Below, piece after piece: positions 11,118-21,260 of a stretch of DNA of 29,038 nucleotides. The notes beneath the pieces were generated by a model, which worked only from the letters and a program-made list of their open reading frames with translations, did not search any database and was not told the origin of the DNA. Made by a program: the position numbers and the translations under genes. Origin of the DNA: Chara braunii (Eukaryota > Streptophyta > Charophyceae > Charales > Characeae); contig BFEA01000381.1 in NCBI GenBank assembly GCA_003427395.1, positions 1,392,721 to 1,421,758 of the forward strand, given 5' to 3'. Each line of letters starts with the position of its first letter. Position 1 is the first letter of the stretch.

Positions 11118-11551
11118 GTCGTCGTCATCATCTTCGTCATCATCATCATCATCATCATCGGCATCATCGTCGTCATCGTCGTGTTGATGACGACGATGAC
11201 GACGATGATGTTGATGATGATGATGATGATGACGCAGATGCTGACGACGACGATGATGATGATGATGATCATGCTGATGATGATGACGAAGATGATGACG
11301 ACGATGATAACGATGATAGTGATGTTGTTGATGATGACGACGATGACGAAGGCGACGATGGTGGTGCTTTTTATGATGCCGACGATGCCGCTGATGATGT
11401 TGATGATGTTCGTCATCATCATCAGCACCATTGTCGTCCAGATCAACATCACCACCGTCATCATCACCAACATCGTCATCATGATGAACATCGTCAACAG
11501 CATCAACATCAACATCAATGTCGTCATCACCATCATCATCATTATCATCAT
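10694..11551. repeat. Large CAT/ATG trinucleotide microsatellite with strand switches
   Basis: About 860 bp of imperfect trinucleotide repeat. It reads as CAT-type to ~11182, ATG-type (GAT/GAC) from ~11190 to ~11412, and CAT-type again to ~11551. All frames are open and encode poly-His, poly-Asp, poly-Ile or poly-Met, which is what a stop-free trinucleotide repeat gives; I do not call a gene. Confidence 0.95.
10946..11412. repeat. Long fold-back palindrome inside the trinucleotide tract
   Basis: The tip is a perfect 14-bp stem (11169-11182 with 11190-11203) around a 7-base loop. A non-repetitive landmark on the left arm (CATAAAAATCACCACCATCG at 10988) reappears inverted on the right arm ending near 11375 with one or two changes, almost equidistant from the tip. 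The arms therefore match collinearly for about 200 bp or more. Confidence 0.75.
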
Positions 11552-11573
11552 TTTGTGCCGCGTGTCGCAAGCG

Positions 11574-11630
11574 GCGGGGACGGCGGGAACGGATGACGAA
11601 GACATCGGGCCACATGGTTTCCGTATCCCA
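11574..11630. repeat. Direct repeat, right copy (partner at 10584-10640)
   Basis: Both copies contain GCGGGGACGG, GGGAACGGATG, GGGCCACATGGTTTC and GTAT in order, with a few substitutions, 990 bp apart. They bracket the trinucleotide tract. Confidence 0.75.
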
Positions 11631-12531
11631 ATCTGCTTCTCTGTCACTCATTCCACGTGTCCCAAGCCCAACATTGCAAAACACTCCCGCATGGTTACCC
11701 TAGTGAACATTGCAATACACTGCCGCGTGGTTGTGGCAAACATGAAATCGCCTATTCCCAGCAGAACACGAAACCCCCTCGAAACACTTCCCTCGCATGT
11801 TTGCTGTTCTCATGAAACAGATTACACGTTGGTTATCACAACTGCGCCAGCAAGGACGGGCAATGGTCGCGGCGGTGTTGGTGAGCGACAAGCGGGTGCG
11901 ACATGGGTTGCGCGCGACCAGTGTTGGTATTAAGCGTCGCGTGGGCGGCCATTGTGCTAAGGATGTCCGCCGTCCACGTGGCGTGCAGTGAGAGGGATGG
12001 TATTCGTAAAGAGGAGGGGGTAATCGTTCCGTGTCCGTGTTCTTGCCACAACACTTGAGCCTCCCTCCCCGAAGAGACTATGGAGTCAGTCTCGGGAGAG
12101 CTTCTGTCGTCTCCATCCCTCGCACACAACGTGCACATGATCCACCATGGAGGCCGTAGATGTTGTGCGCGCGCTCCTGGCGCTGGTCATGAGGGACGCG
12201 ACAACGCATTCCACACGACGAATGCCAGGACTGTGCGCGCAACATCCGCGGGCTCCAGAACGAATAATGCACACGTCGGGTGCGCGCAATGGAGAACGCC
12301 AAAGCCGCTCGCTACAATGACGATAGCGTTTCTTCGGCGTTAGTGCCGCATGTTTCGTGACGACAACCTCAACACGAAAACATGGCCTCGTTCAATAACA
12401 AACAACCCGGGCGCCTCCGGGAAACGACTTTGTCAACGGGGCAAGGGGGGTCGCCATTGTGACTGCAAGCGCGAAACCAACAACAACCAAACAGAAAACG
12501 GCGCGTGGCGTGTTGTTGCCTGGCAAATTGG
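11631..12531. other. Gene-free stretch
   Basis: No supported gene. A 27-bp near-duplicate (ACATTGCAA.ACACT.CCGC core) occurs at 11671-11697 and 11707-11733, a 36-bp step. Short frames on both strands lack domains or codon structure. Confidence 0.4.
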
Positions 12532-13589
12532 GTAGTTCGGATCCCGGCGAACTACAGCAATCATGCGCACTGCTCTCGCGAAAGCGGCAATCAGTTGCCG
12601 TCGCGCGGTCGCAGGGAGAGCACGCGCAGGTATGAAAACAGCGCATGCTTGCTGTAGTTCGCCGACATCCGAAGTTCCCCTTTTAGCAAGCTTTCACATG
12701 CGACTCTCAGCGTGCGACGAAGTTTGGATTCGAGCGCAGGGAGAGCGCGCGCAGGTATGAAAACGCCCTGCCAGTTGTCAGCGTGCGACGGAGTTCGGAT
12801 CCGAGCGGACTTGCGATCTCAAGCATGCGAAGTCACGAGCTGCTCAAAGTCCTGGTTACATGACTGTTCTTTGGGAGGCGGTGCCGCAAATTTCAATGGG
12901 ACCCCAAGAAAAACAAAGTGTTTCATGCTCCCGGTCGAACGAGGCAGCGGATCTCAAGTTCCGATCCGGGCGGACTTCGTGGTTTGGGGTCTCGTTGCGC
13001 CCGATTTTGTTGTGGTGCATCCACCACTACGCTTTCATCTGCGCGTGCTGTCGTACAACGACAACTTGAGAGCGACACAGCCTTCCTTCTGTGTGGCCAA
13101 TCATAGTGTTCCTTGCGTGCACCCGCTGGCGCGCCGTTCCACAGGTTCTTTGCTACTCTGCACCGGCCAAAATTTGGATCCCGACGGACTTCGAGGGTCC
13201 GCGTGAATCTTATCGTTGTTTTCAACGGCTTGGACTTCTCCGTCCGTCTTCAATACCGACAGCCTCGTAGAACGTGAAACTCGCCTCGTGAGTTGGCCTG
13301 AAAGGGGTTTATTGGGGTGGACGACGGTGCCACTGGCCGGGTCCATTTCCGGTGTGCCGTGGATCTTCGTTGATCGACGCCCCGAAATGCGTTGCGCCCG
13401 AGCATCACCTGCTTCTATGCAAACGTCATCCACCCGTTCCAAATGCAGGCGAATCCATCAAGTTCGGATCCTGGCGGACTTTGGGGGACGGCGCAATCCT
13501 AACCGTCCTTCGCATGACGCCTCGAGCTTCGAGTGTGAGTTGATTGCAAGAGGACTATGGGTGCGAGAAATCGATCGCCCTCTGAAATG

Positions 13590-13674
13590 CCCTTCAACGG
13601 GTTCATGGGAGTTGTCGAAAATAAGGGACACGGTCGTTGTCACCGTCGGCAACCCCCACAAACCCCTTCAAGGG
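13590..13674. repeat. Hairpin in tandem unit 1
   Basis: The left arm begins CCCTTCAACGGGTTCATGGG (13590). The right arm is 13646-13674, ending AACCCCTTCAAGGG. This is an imperfect stem of ~28 bp with a ~27-base loop, the same structure as at 14647-14731. Confidence 0.7.
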
Positions 13675-14646
13675 CATTTATGAAGGCAAGCAATTTTCCG
13701 CATCCACGATCTGTGTTGCCCCCCAATGTTTTTGACCATCGCGGTGTGCAGAGTTTTGTCGCAGACATGCTTGTGTTTCTGCGTGCTGTCCGGTTCGCGT
13801 TGCCGCACGTCGTCGTTCCCTGCGCGTGAATCGGGGGTCGCCTTCTCGACTGCCCGAATCAATGTTTGGAACGGTCGAAGGGGGGATCTTTCATCCTTTT
13901 GTACATTTTTCTTGTCTGCGCTGTGGAGATGTCGGAGTTCGATAAGCTCGTGCACTAGTGTTTGTGAATGGAACACCACACGAGCTCGCTTGGACGATGG
14001 TGAAAATCGGTGTTTATAGGGGTCATTTTGGGGTCGCGCTGCGCCCTATTGTGTGCTAGTGCATTCACCACTACCCTTTCTTATGCGCGTGCTATCGTTC
14101 ACCAACAAGCTGCATTCAGTGCACCCAATGATGCTACCTTCCACTCAAACAGGCCGTGCGAAAACAGGTTCCTTGCTATTCCAGCACCCGCCAAATTCAG
14201 ATCCCGGCGGACTTTGAGGCTCCGCGAAAATCTGACCGTTGTTTTCAACAGCTTGGACTTCCCTTTCTGTCTTCGATGCCGGCGGCCTGGTAGTGCGCAA
14301 AAGTGCTCGCCTTGTGAGTTACCCTGAAAGGGGTTTATTGGGGTTGACGACGCTGTCACTGGCCGGGTCCATTTCCGGCGTGCCGTGGATCTTCGTTCAT
14401 CGCCGCCTCCAAATGCGGTGCGGCCGAGCATCGCCTACTTCTGTGCGAAAGCCATCCACCCATTCCAATACCTGCAGCCGCGCGAAAACCTGTTACTTGA
14501 TGCAGGCAAATCCACCAAGTTCGGATCCCGGCGGACTTTGAGGATCGACGCAAATCTATCCGTCATTCTCGTGACGCCTAAAGCTTCGAGTGTGAGTTGA
14601 TTGCGATAGGACTGCGGGTGCGAGAAATTGATCGCCCTCTGAATAG

Positions 14647-14731
14647 CCCTTGAAGGGGTTCATGGGGGTTGCCGAAGATAAGGGACACGACCGTTGTCGC
14701 AGTCGACAACCCCCATAAACCCCTTCAAGGG
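14647..14731. repeat. Hairpin in tandem unit 2
   Basis: The left arm 14647-14671 starts CCCTTGAAGGGG, and the right arm 14707-14731 ends CCCCTTCAAGGG. The 25-bp arms pair with one mismatch around a 35-base loop. Confidence 0.8.
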
Positions 14732-15730
14732 CATTTCAGAAGGCGAGCAATTTTTCGCGCCCTCGATCTTTGTTGCCCCCCAAGGGTTTTGGCCGTTGTG
14801 GTGCGAGGCGTATTGTCACATGCTTGTGTTTCTGCGTGCTGCGAGGTTCGCGCTGTCTCCCGTCGACGTTACAGGCGCGAGAGTCGGGGTCGCCTTTTCG
14901 ACTGGCCGAATCAATGTCTGGAAGGGTTGTAGGGGGGATCTTTCATCCATTTCTGCATTTTACTTGTCTGTGCACTGGAGATGTCCGAGTTCGATAAGCT
15001 CTTGCACAGTGAATGGAACACCGCACGCGCTCGCGTAAACGATGGTGAGAATCGATGTTTATAGGTGTCAGTTTGGGGTCGCGCTGCGCCGAATTGTGTG
15101 GTGGTGCATCCACCGCTACCCTTTGTTCTGCGCGTGCTTTCGTTCAACGACAACACAGCCTTTCTTCTGTGCGCCCAAACATGGTGTTCCTTGTGTGCAC
15201 CCACTGGCGCTCCCTTCCACTAACACCGGTCGTGCGAAAACAGGTTCCTTGCTACTCCACCACCCGCCAAATTCGGATCCCGGCGAACTTTGAGGCTCCG
15301 TGTGAATCTGTCAGTTGTTTTCAACAGCTTGAACTTCCCTGTCCGTCTTCGGTGCCGACGTCCTGGTAGTGCGCGACATAGCTCGCCTTGTGAATTGCCC
15401 TAAAAGAGGTTTATTGGGGTTGACGACGGTGTCAGCGGCGGGGTCCATTTGCGGTATCACGTCGATCTTCGTTGCCCTCCAATAAAAGCAATCGTCGCGA
15501 TGAGTGTGGTTTGGTCGCTGTCATGCTTCTGCCACGGCGTGCTTTGCGGTTCGCGCAGTAGGGTGTTGACATTGCGAAGGCGCTGCGGTGTCGAAGCCGC
15601 GCGGGCTGCAAAGGCTTTGAGTCCCAGCACACAACTTCCAAATCGACGTGCAGTTACTCGGGGTTTGCGGGGGTCGGCTGAAGGTCATTAAGCCATGTTT
15701 TCTTTTGTCTCCTGCCTCTCCTAGCCTTCC

Positions 15731-15778
15731 GTTCGTTATGACCATTGGCCGACAGTTCGTTATGACGATTGGCCGACA
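15731..15778. repeat. 24-bp perfect-length tandem duplication
   Basis: Two adjacent units of GTTCGTTATGACSATTGGCC plus GACA differ by one base. The surrounding 15441-16174 shows no gene. Confidence 0.85.
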
Positions 15779-16174
15779 GTATGTTCACTGCGACCCGTTG
15801 ATAACCAGTTGGCCGTCGATTCGAAATCTGCGAAGTTCGGATACCGGCGGACTTCTGTGGTCCTCAACAGTTCGGTCGTCCCTTGCGCACGTCTTACTCC
15901 TCATAGGACACGTCCTGCTGGGCGAAACAGACAAACAAAAATGTGTCGATAAATTAACAACAAAGATTCACGCCTGGCCCGTGGAGTGTCCGGCCCATAA
16001 CCAAATCCAGCCGACCACTTGCAGGCAGCGCGGGGTAGACATCTATTAATGTGGGCCGCGTTACAGGCTTCCTCATAAAGACTCACCATGCATGAGTTCG
16101 CAAACTATCGAAGCGATGGCATGTTATATGATGTCCATATTGTCGTGGCCCTCGGCGTTATCGAGCGTCTCATT

Positions 16175-16411
16175 CGACACTCAAGTGTCGGCTGACACGC
16201 GCCTTGAGGGACTTGCCTCTCGACGCTAAGCAACCGCCAAGACGGTTGCAGTACCTACCCTCTTCAGCTACCTGCAGGAGCGACAGGTGGGCGGGCCAAG
16301 GCCCTTTGTAGCAGCAAAGTTCCATCTGCGGAGGCCTTTAAAAAGGTCAAAGGGTTTGACTTTGGCAGGTGCTACGGACTTCAACGTCCAACTATAAAAC
16401 TATAAAAAGCA
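16175..16411 (+). other. Hairpin-rich segment ending in TATAAAA-like repeats; possible structured RNA or element end
   Basis: Closely packed small stems are visible: CGACACT/AGTGTCG (16175-16190), GCAACCG/CGGTTGC (16230-16249), GGGCC/GGCCC (near 16300), and CTTTG/CAAAG pairs near 16305 and 16350. They are followed by ACTATAAAACTATAAAAAGC (16392-16411). I do not recognise a known RNA. It could be the 5' region of the mobile element downstream of the gap. Confidence 0.3.
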
Positions 16412-16699
16412 AAAAAGGGAGGGGTGTCTCCGTTTTCTACTGGGGCAATTCTGAGCGCCGGCGTCGATGCAAGAAAAATTCCGCTTCCCTTCGGCACATG
16501 CATTCTAGGCATTCAAAGGACTTCGATCTCTGCCGAGTTCGGATGTGAGCGCACTTCGCATGTCGCGGTTTGTGAAATCGTCCGTGCCACCCAACTGTCA
16601 GACCATGCCTTCCATGTGCGGCAATTTGGCTGCAGTGGTTGTGATCGCCGTCAGACGAGCTCGCCCAGTTCTGCTGCTGCGCGAGGAATCGGCTCTGGG

Positions 16700-16964
16700 N
16701 NNNNNNNNNNNNNNNNNNNNNNNNNNNNNNNNNNNNNNNNNNNNNNNNNNNNNNNNNNNNNNNNNNNNNNNNNNNNNNNNNNNNNNNNNNNNNNNNNNNN
16801 NNNNNNNNNNNNNNNNNNNNNNNNNNNNNNNNNNNNNNNNNNNNNNNNNNNNNNNNNNNNNNNNNNNNNNNNNNNNNNNNNNNNNNNNNNNNNNNNNNNN
16901 NNNNNNNNNNNNNNNNNNNNNNNNNNNNNNNNNNNNNNNNNNNNNNNNNNNNNNNNNNNNNNNN
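16700..16964. other. Assembly gap (265 Ns)
   Basis: An unbroken run of N. It falls just upstream of the DUF7869-type gene and may hide its 5' exons. Confidence 1.
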
Positions 16965-17436
16965 CTGTTTTGCAGGGTGTGGGCACGAATTGGAATGACC
17001 CGTTCAATCCGCACAAGAGAGCTTAACCGATTACGCTGACGGGAATTGCATCTGCTGCACCGACGGTTACATGACGGCGCCAAAGTTGGCTGGGTGAACG
17101 GCCACATGAACCGGGCTATGGAAACTGAACAAGCCGTCAACTTGCGTTACCAGCTACAACACCTGGAATTGGCCCCGACGACCTCTTCGGACAGTTCGCC
17201 GTTCCAACAGTCCTTTTCAGACAGTTCGCCGTTCCAACAGTTTGCTGCAACCTTCCCCAGAAAACGGAGTCTCGCTTTTCGTGAGAGCTTTGGAGGTTGC
17301 ATCCAACTGCCTACAGAAATTGGCAACAACGTCCCTGGGCGAAAAACCATCTACCTCACGGACCGAGTTCCACATTCCTCGAGAGGTGAACCCCACAGCT
17401 TCGGCGCACAACAGTTGCGTGCCGATGGGTGTTTCT

Positions 17437-17526
17437 TACGCATCGTCTGATGACGAGAGTGAGCCGTTGGTGGCCACTGATTACGCATCGTCTGATGACG
17501 AGAGTGAGCCGTTGGTGGCCACTGAT
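17437..17526 (+). repeat. Perfect 45-bp tandem duplication, in frame
   Basis: Units 17437-17481 and 17482-17526 are identical and add a second YASSDDESEPLVATD to the acidic linker of the DUF7869-type protein. A 30-bp direct repeat encoding SDSSPFQQ lies just upstream (17190 and 17220). Confidence 0.95.
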
Positions 17527-18051
17527 TACTCGTCCAGTGGACCTTTGCTTCATGCTAGCTCCAGTAGTACGAAGTTGGTTGCCACCGACTACTCTTCGGA
17601 GGAACTTTCCACAGCACGGGCGAGTCCAACGCAAGTGCGAAGTGCTGATGCGATTCCAATTGAGAGTCAGTCTGGGTCGGAAGCGTCTGGCAGGGGTAAT
17701 GCAAAGAGAAGGGCGATACTGCAGATTTTGCCCGCACCTCTGCCAGGCGAAAGACGAAGGTATAGCATGGCTAATAGGAACGCTAGGAGGAAAGAACAGT
17801 ACAAAAGAGTGAGAAACATGCTGTCCGAAAAATGTCTGCTCATGGTGCGCCACATGGCATGTTGCAAGGGTAGATGTTGTTACGACGTGTCGCCTGAGGA
17901 AGTGCGAAAGGTTAGACAAGGACTATACAGTAAGAGTCCGGTAGAGCGAGCTGAGTGGTGGATGAAAAGTATTAAGGATTTCACACTGAATGAGGGTGGA
18001 CAGAGACGTGTCCGCCCAGTGGAGTTGGAACGTTCGTTGTGCGTCAAGGCA

Positions 18052-18092
18052 TACTGCAATGTACTCGGTAGTCGTACTGCAATGTACTCGGT
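18052..18092 (+). repeat. 23-bp insertion by local duplication that breaks the reading frame
   Basis: TACTGCAATGTACTCGGT occurs at 18052-18069 and again at 18075-18092, separated by AGTCG. The extra 23 bp shifts the frame. Ignoring one unit brings YCNVLG directly in frame with VSRNTFYSYKKRF, so the event explains why the DUF7869-type gene appears as two overlapping frames. Confidence 0.85.
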
Positions 18093-20357
18093 GTCTCGCG
18101 TAATACATTTTACAGCTACAAAAAGCGTTTCGACAATGGGAACGTGCGTTCCGAGCATGGCCTGACGGGAAATTATCGGCCAACTAGTAAAACGGTCGCC
18201 ATGCTTGCTAGCATGAGAACGTTCATCGAGTGTCACGCGGATAGCATGCCGAATGAGGTGGCTAACGAAGGTGGGGTTTCCAGACCGAAGCTTCGACTCC
18301 TGGCTGCTTTCACGAAGCGATCAATTTATGAGTACATCAAATCAGACTTTCTCGCCACTGTCCTCGCTGTCTTTTTTGAGTCCAACTTTTATAAATTGTG
18401 GCGGAAACACTTTTTCCACGTTTCCCTCGCGCACTCTAACACGTTCACGAAGTGCGCCGTCTGTCATGAGCTGAAGGAACGTATACAGTATGCTGCTCTT
18501 TCTCGAGATCGAGAACAAGCTCGAGAGCATATGAAAGCTCACCAAAGGAGACAAGTTGAACACAGATTGGACTATAGTCGAGCGAAAACTGATTCGATGG
18601 TCCGTCTGAACGAGCCTTTGTGTCTCATCATTGACGGCATAGATCAGAAGAAAACAATTATCCCCCATATTGGTCAGGCAAACTACTCGAAAGCACTTTG
18701 GAACGAGATGATGATGAAGACGAACCTGACAGGCGTCATTGCACACAGTAGAGACCCTAGTGTATATGTATACACGTGGTTTCCGTATTTCAAACACGAT
18801 TCGAACACGGTCGCTACTTGTGTTATGGGAACCCTTGTCGAAATTCAAGGGAGCGGGACGCCGCTGCCACGATGTTTGCGCATTCAAGCGGATAACTGTT
18901 GGTGGGAAAACAAGAACAAGTACATATGTGCGATGGCTGCACTATTGGTTAAGTTCAAAGTTTTCGAAGAGGTAGAAATAGGTTTCATGTTGGTGGGACA
19001 CACCCATACAGACGTTGACACTACTTTCAGCGTTTTCTCGAAGAAATTGAAAGACATAGATGCTTATACTATGAACGAGTTTTTCGAGCTCATAGAGCAA
19101 TCACACAAAAAACCTCCCAAATGTATTTTCCTCGATACAATGGAAGATTGGATTAGTATAGTAGACCCGTGCGTTGCGTCGGACATTACCGGTATTTTGA
19201 AACCGCACTTGCTTAAATTTTTTATGGTTGGAGATAATCCGGGCATGTTGTACAAGGAGTTTTGAGATGACGACGAATGGTTGCCCGAGGAAGGTCCGAT
19301 TTATTGGTTCAATCAAAACCCCGATGAGAGCTATTGAGGTCCTTCGTGGCCGTTTGACCCGCCTCATGTGCAACCCCTTCCTCAAAATGACTATTTGAAT
19401 GGCAAAAATGATGTTGTTCGATTCTGCGAGTTGCTGGAGAGTAGGCGGTCGACGTGGTGCACTTACAATGACCATGAAGTAAGTAGGAGAGAAAGAGTTT
19501 TGTGTTACTGAAAGGAGGTTATCAAACATGGCGATGAGATCATCGCCAACGGGTTGTCCTCACAACCTCAAGAAAGTTTCCGGCCACGACCATGCCTGCT
19601 CGAAAACGATCAACAACCTTCTCCTCGCAGTGTCATGATCGACGACACAGAACCCCTGTTTGTTGGACGAAGAAAAAATCGCCCGAAGATTAGTTTCGAC
19701 CCTCTCGTGCATGTTGACGTGGACACTTTTCTTATCCTTCCCCCTTCTGACGATGATTTGTCCAGCGGTGTGCCGATCTGGGTGGGCAAAGTTTTTTTCT
19801 AGAGGGTGGTTGTTGATTATAAGTCGCAGAATTATAATCAAGTGTTAGTGGAATATTGGGTGCCGACTGGGAGAGTTAAGTCGCTCGAACAACTGTATGA
19901 GAACGCATAGGAAAAACGATGGAAAATGACAGAGCAGACACAATGGCAGGATGCTGACTCGATCGCTTTTGGTTAGGAGAGACCGGTCCGAGGTACAAGC
20001 TCATTCCCGACCGGACTTGTCATTCCTTCCAGTGTTCGAGTGAATGCTGAAGCTGCACTTCTAGATCTGAGTCCTTCTTGTGAAGGGAGTGCAGCTGGAG
20101 GGGACAAGGGTGACGAGTGCACGTTCGCCAGATAAAGTGAGGGAGTGAGATTTTCGAAATAAATGTTTGGACGAACAAGAATTCAGAAGGGAGTATATTA
20201 TTTTTGCAATGATTCTACGCGGCGAATTTTGTCGACGGTCCACGGTTAAATTTTTTAAGATGGTTGGTGATGGTTCGACAATTTCCTAAGTTAAGTTTAT
20301 CATGAAGGCGATTTTTCTAGTATTTCCACATTTTATTTTTATTTGTGTTTGCATTTC

Positions 20358-21260
20358 ATGTCTTGTGTAGGGAGTGCGACAGGAGTCATGGACCATCGGC
20401 ATGATTATGCATGTCCCAATCACCCTTGTGCATGCGGATTCCGTGGTTCAGGAGGCGGTACCGAAAACGACCCGGTGACGACCGTCGTCCCCTTCTTTCA
20501 CAAGCCTATCCATGCGTGGTCCGAGGCAGAATGGGATAGAGTCATCTTAGCAAGGAAATGCCCATGGCATAAGGACTACTAATTTGCTTCCGCGATGGAG
20601 TGGGGAAGTCTGATCAAAGTACCTCATTATGTCATTGGTATCAGACAACTTCTGTCCCTGCGCGCCGCGCTCAGGCCAGAAGAGAATAACCGGTTTTACC
20701 TTCGTCTAGACAACGTAACGAGGTCACCTCGGATGTGGTATGCGGACTTGAAACAAGAGTTGTTGGACTGTGCATCCTACAATCCGTTTTTGGAAGTATA
20801 TCCGCTGCGTGGTGTCGGGTTACATCCAAAAAATGTGTCATATTGTTGCATACGGTTGTCTGTGGCCGGTTCCGACTTCTGCAGAGTGTTGTGTGTGGCA
20901 TGTTCAAACCGAAAGCGGACTTTGGTAGACGCTGTAGTGCTAGTTTTTTGCAACAACCTTAGAATCTATGGTTGCAACATGGGGAGTTTCCGCCTTCTGT
21001 GCGAGAACGGACAATCCGATTTGGAGATTGCCAGTCGAGTTGATGAGGTTCATAAGTGGCATGAGGTAGAGCAAGTGACATGTTGTGTGAGTGACGCCAT
21101 CGTTAAGTCCTTGGCAGGTGCCTGTAGGTTTGTAAGGATGAAGTACATTTCGGTGTTCTCGAGGGTGGCGACGAAGGAACAGCCACAAACCCTTGTTTTC
21201 GGGTCGTTTATGAATGCCTTATACGGGTTTGGTTCTAAAGGGACGCAGGGACATCAGTAG
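20358..21260 (+). pseudogene. ORFB-family protein, copy 2, one in-frame stop
   Basis: Possible starts are the ATGs at 20358 and 20388. A pyrimidine-rich stretch ending TCTTGTGTAG (20361-20370) could instead be an intron 3' end. The frame runs through a TAA at 20580-20582 to the stop at 21258-21260, about 300 codons. The stop aligns with a Lys codon in copy 1 (CPWHKDY-stop against CPWASPYK). Shared blocks are listed under copy 1; the middle (SPRMWYADLKQELLDC) also aligns. A His/Cys-rich stretch DHRHDYACPNHPCACGF near the start resembles a metal-binding segment and is absent from copy 1. It lies ~400 bp downstream of the DUF7869-type pseudogene on the same strand, which suggests that both belonged to one element. 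Function unknown. Confidence 0.6.

Larger units (their letters stand above)
12980..15440. repeat. ~1.04-kb tandem repeat, three copies (outer ones partial)
   Basis: The landmark TTTGGGGTC.CG.TGCGCC starts near 12986, 14028 and 15072 (steps ~1042 and ~1044). The landmark pair at 13169/14192/15268 and the pair 13459/14516 follow the same layout. Units contain a hairpin, a CTGAAAGGGGTTTATTGGGG-like motif (near 13300, 14325 and 15405) and TGCTTGTGTTTCTGCGTGCT. Frames inside are short and change between units, so it is satellite-like rather than coding. Confidence 0.85.
12532..16557. repeat. Cluster C of 24-bp interrupted palindromes (11 copies)
   Basis: Copies start at 12532, 12654, 12790, 12955, 13169, 13459, 14192, 14516, 15268, 15832 and 16534. 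All but 12654 have the opposite spacer orientation (GATCCCGG) to cluster A. The copy at 12532 has arms GTAGTTCG and CGAACTAC, a matched change in both arms relative to GAAG/CTTC, so its palindrome stays perfect. Confidence 0.8.
17046..19976 (+). pseudogene. DUF7869-type transposon protein, decayed
   Basis: The N-terminal part is uncertain; two frames are open from ~17050 to 17400, with Ser-rich repeats. From ~17690 a basic region is followed by a Cys/His cluster (HMACCKGRCCYDV, ~17850), VSPEEVRKVR, and GGQRRVRPVELERS. Reading then shifts at a 23-bp duplication (18052-18092) and resumes as SYKKRFDNGNVRSEHGLTGN (~18113). The core has CLIIDGIDQKK (~18622), RIQADNCWWENKNKY (~18880) and LVGHTHTDVDTTFS (~18992), the hallmarks I associate with DUF7869. 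The acidic residues in these motifs would suit an RNase H-like nuclease (inference). After the TGA at 19263 the same frame continues through stops at 19335, 19509, 19800, 19908 and 19974, ending with a YWVPTG segment typical of a C-terminus. A TTTTGCAG at the gap edge (16968-16975) may be a splice acceptor. This is a dead copy of a mobile element's main protein. Confidence 0.7.

Noticed and set aside
10343-11933. Long ORFs of poly-His, poly-Asp, poly-Met and poly-Ile
   Set aside because: A CAT/ATG trinucleotide repeat contains no stops in most frames; this is low complexity, not a gene.
16175-16411. Hammerhead ribozyme, SRP RNA or RNase P RNA
   Set aside because: I could not find the conserved core motifs of any of these (for example CTGANGA with GAAA).
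16424-16699. Plus-strand ORF before the gap
   Set aside because: It contains a 24-bp palindrome copy, runs into Ns, and has no domain signal.
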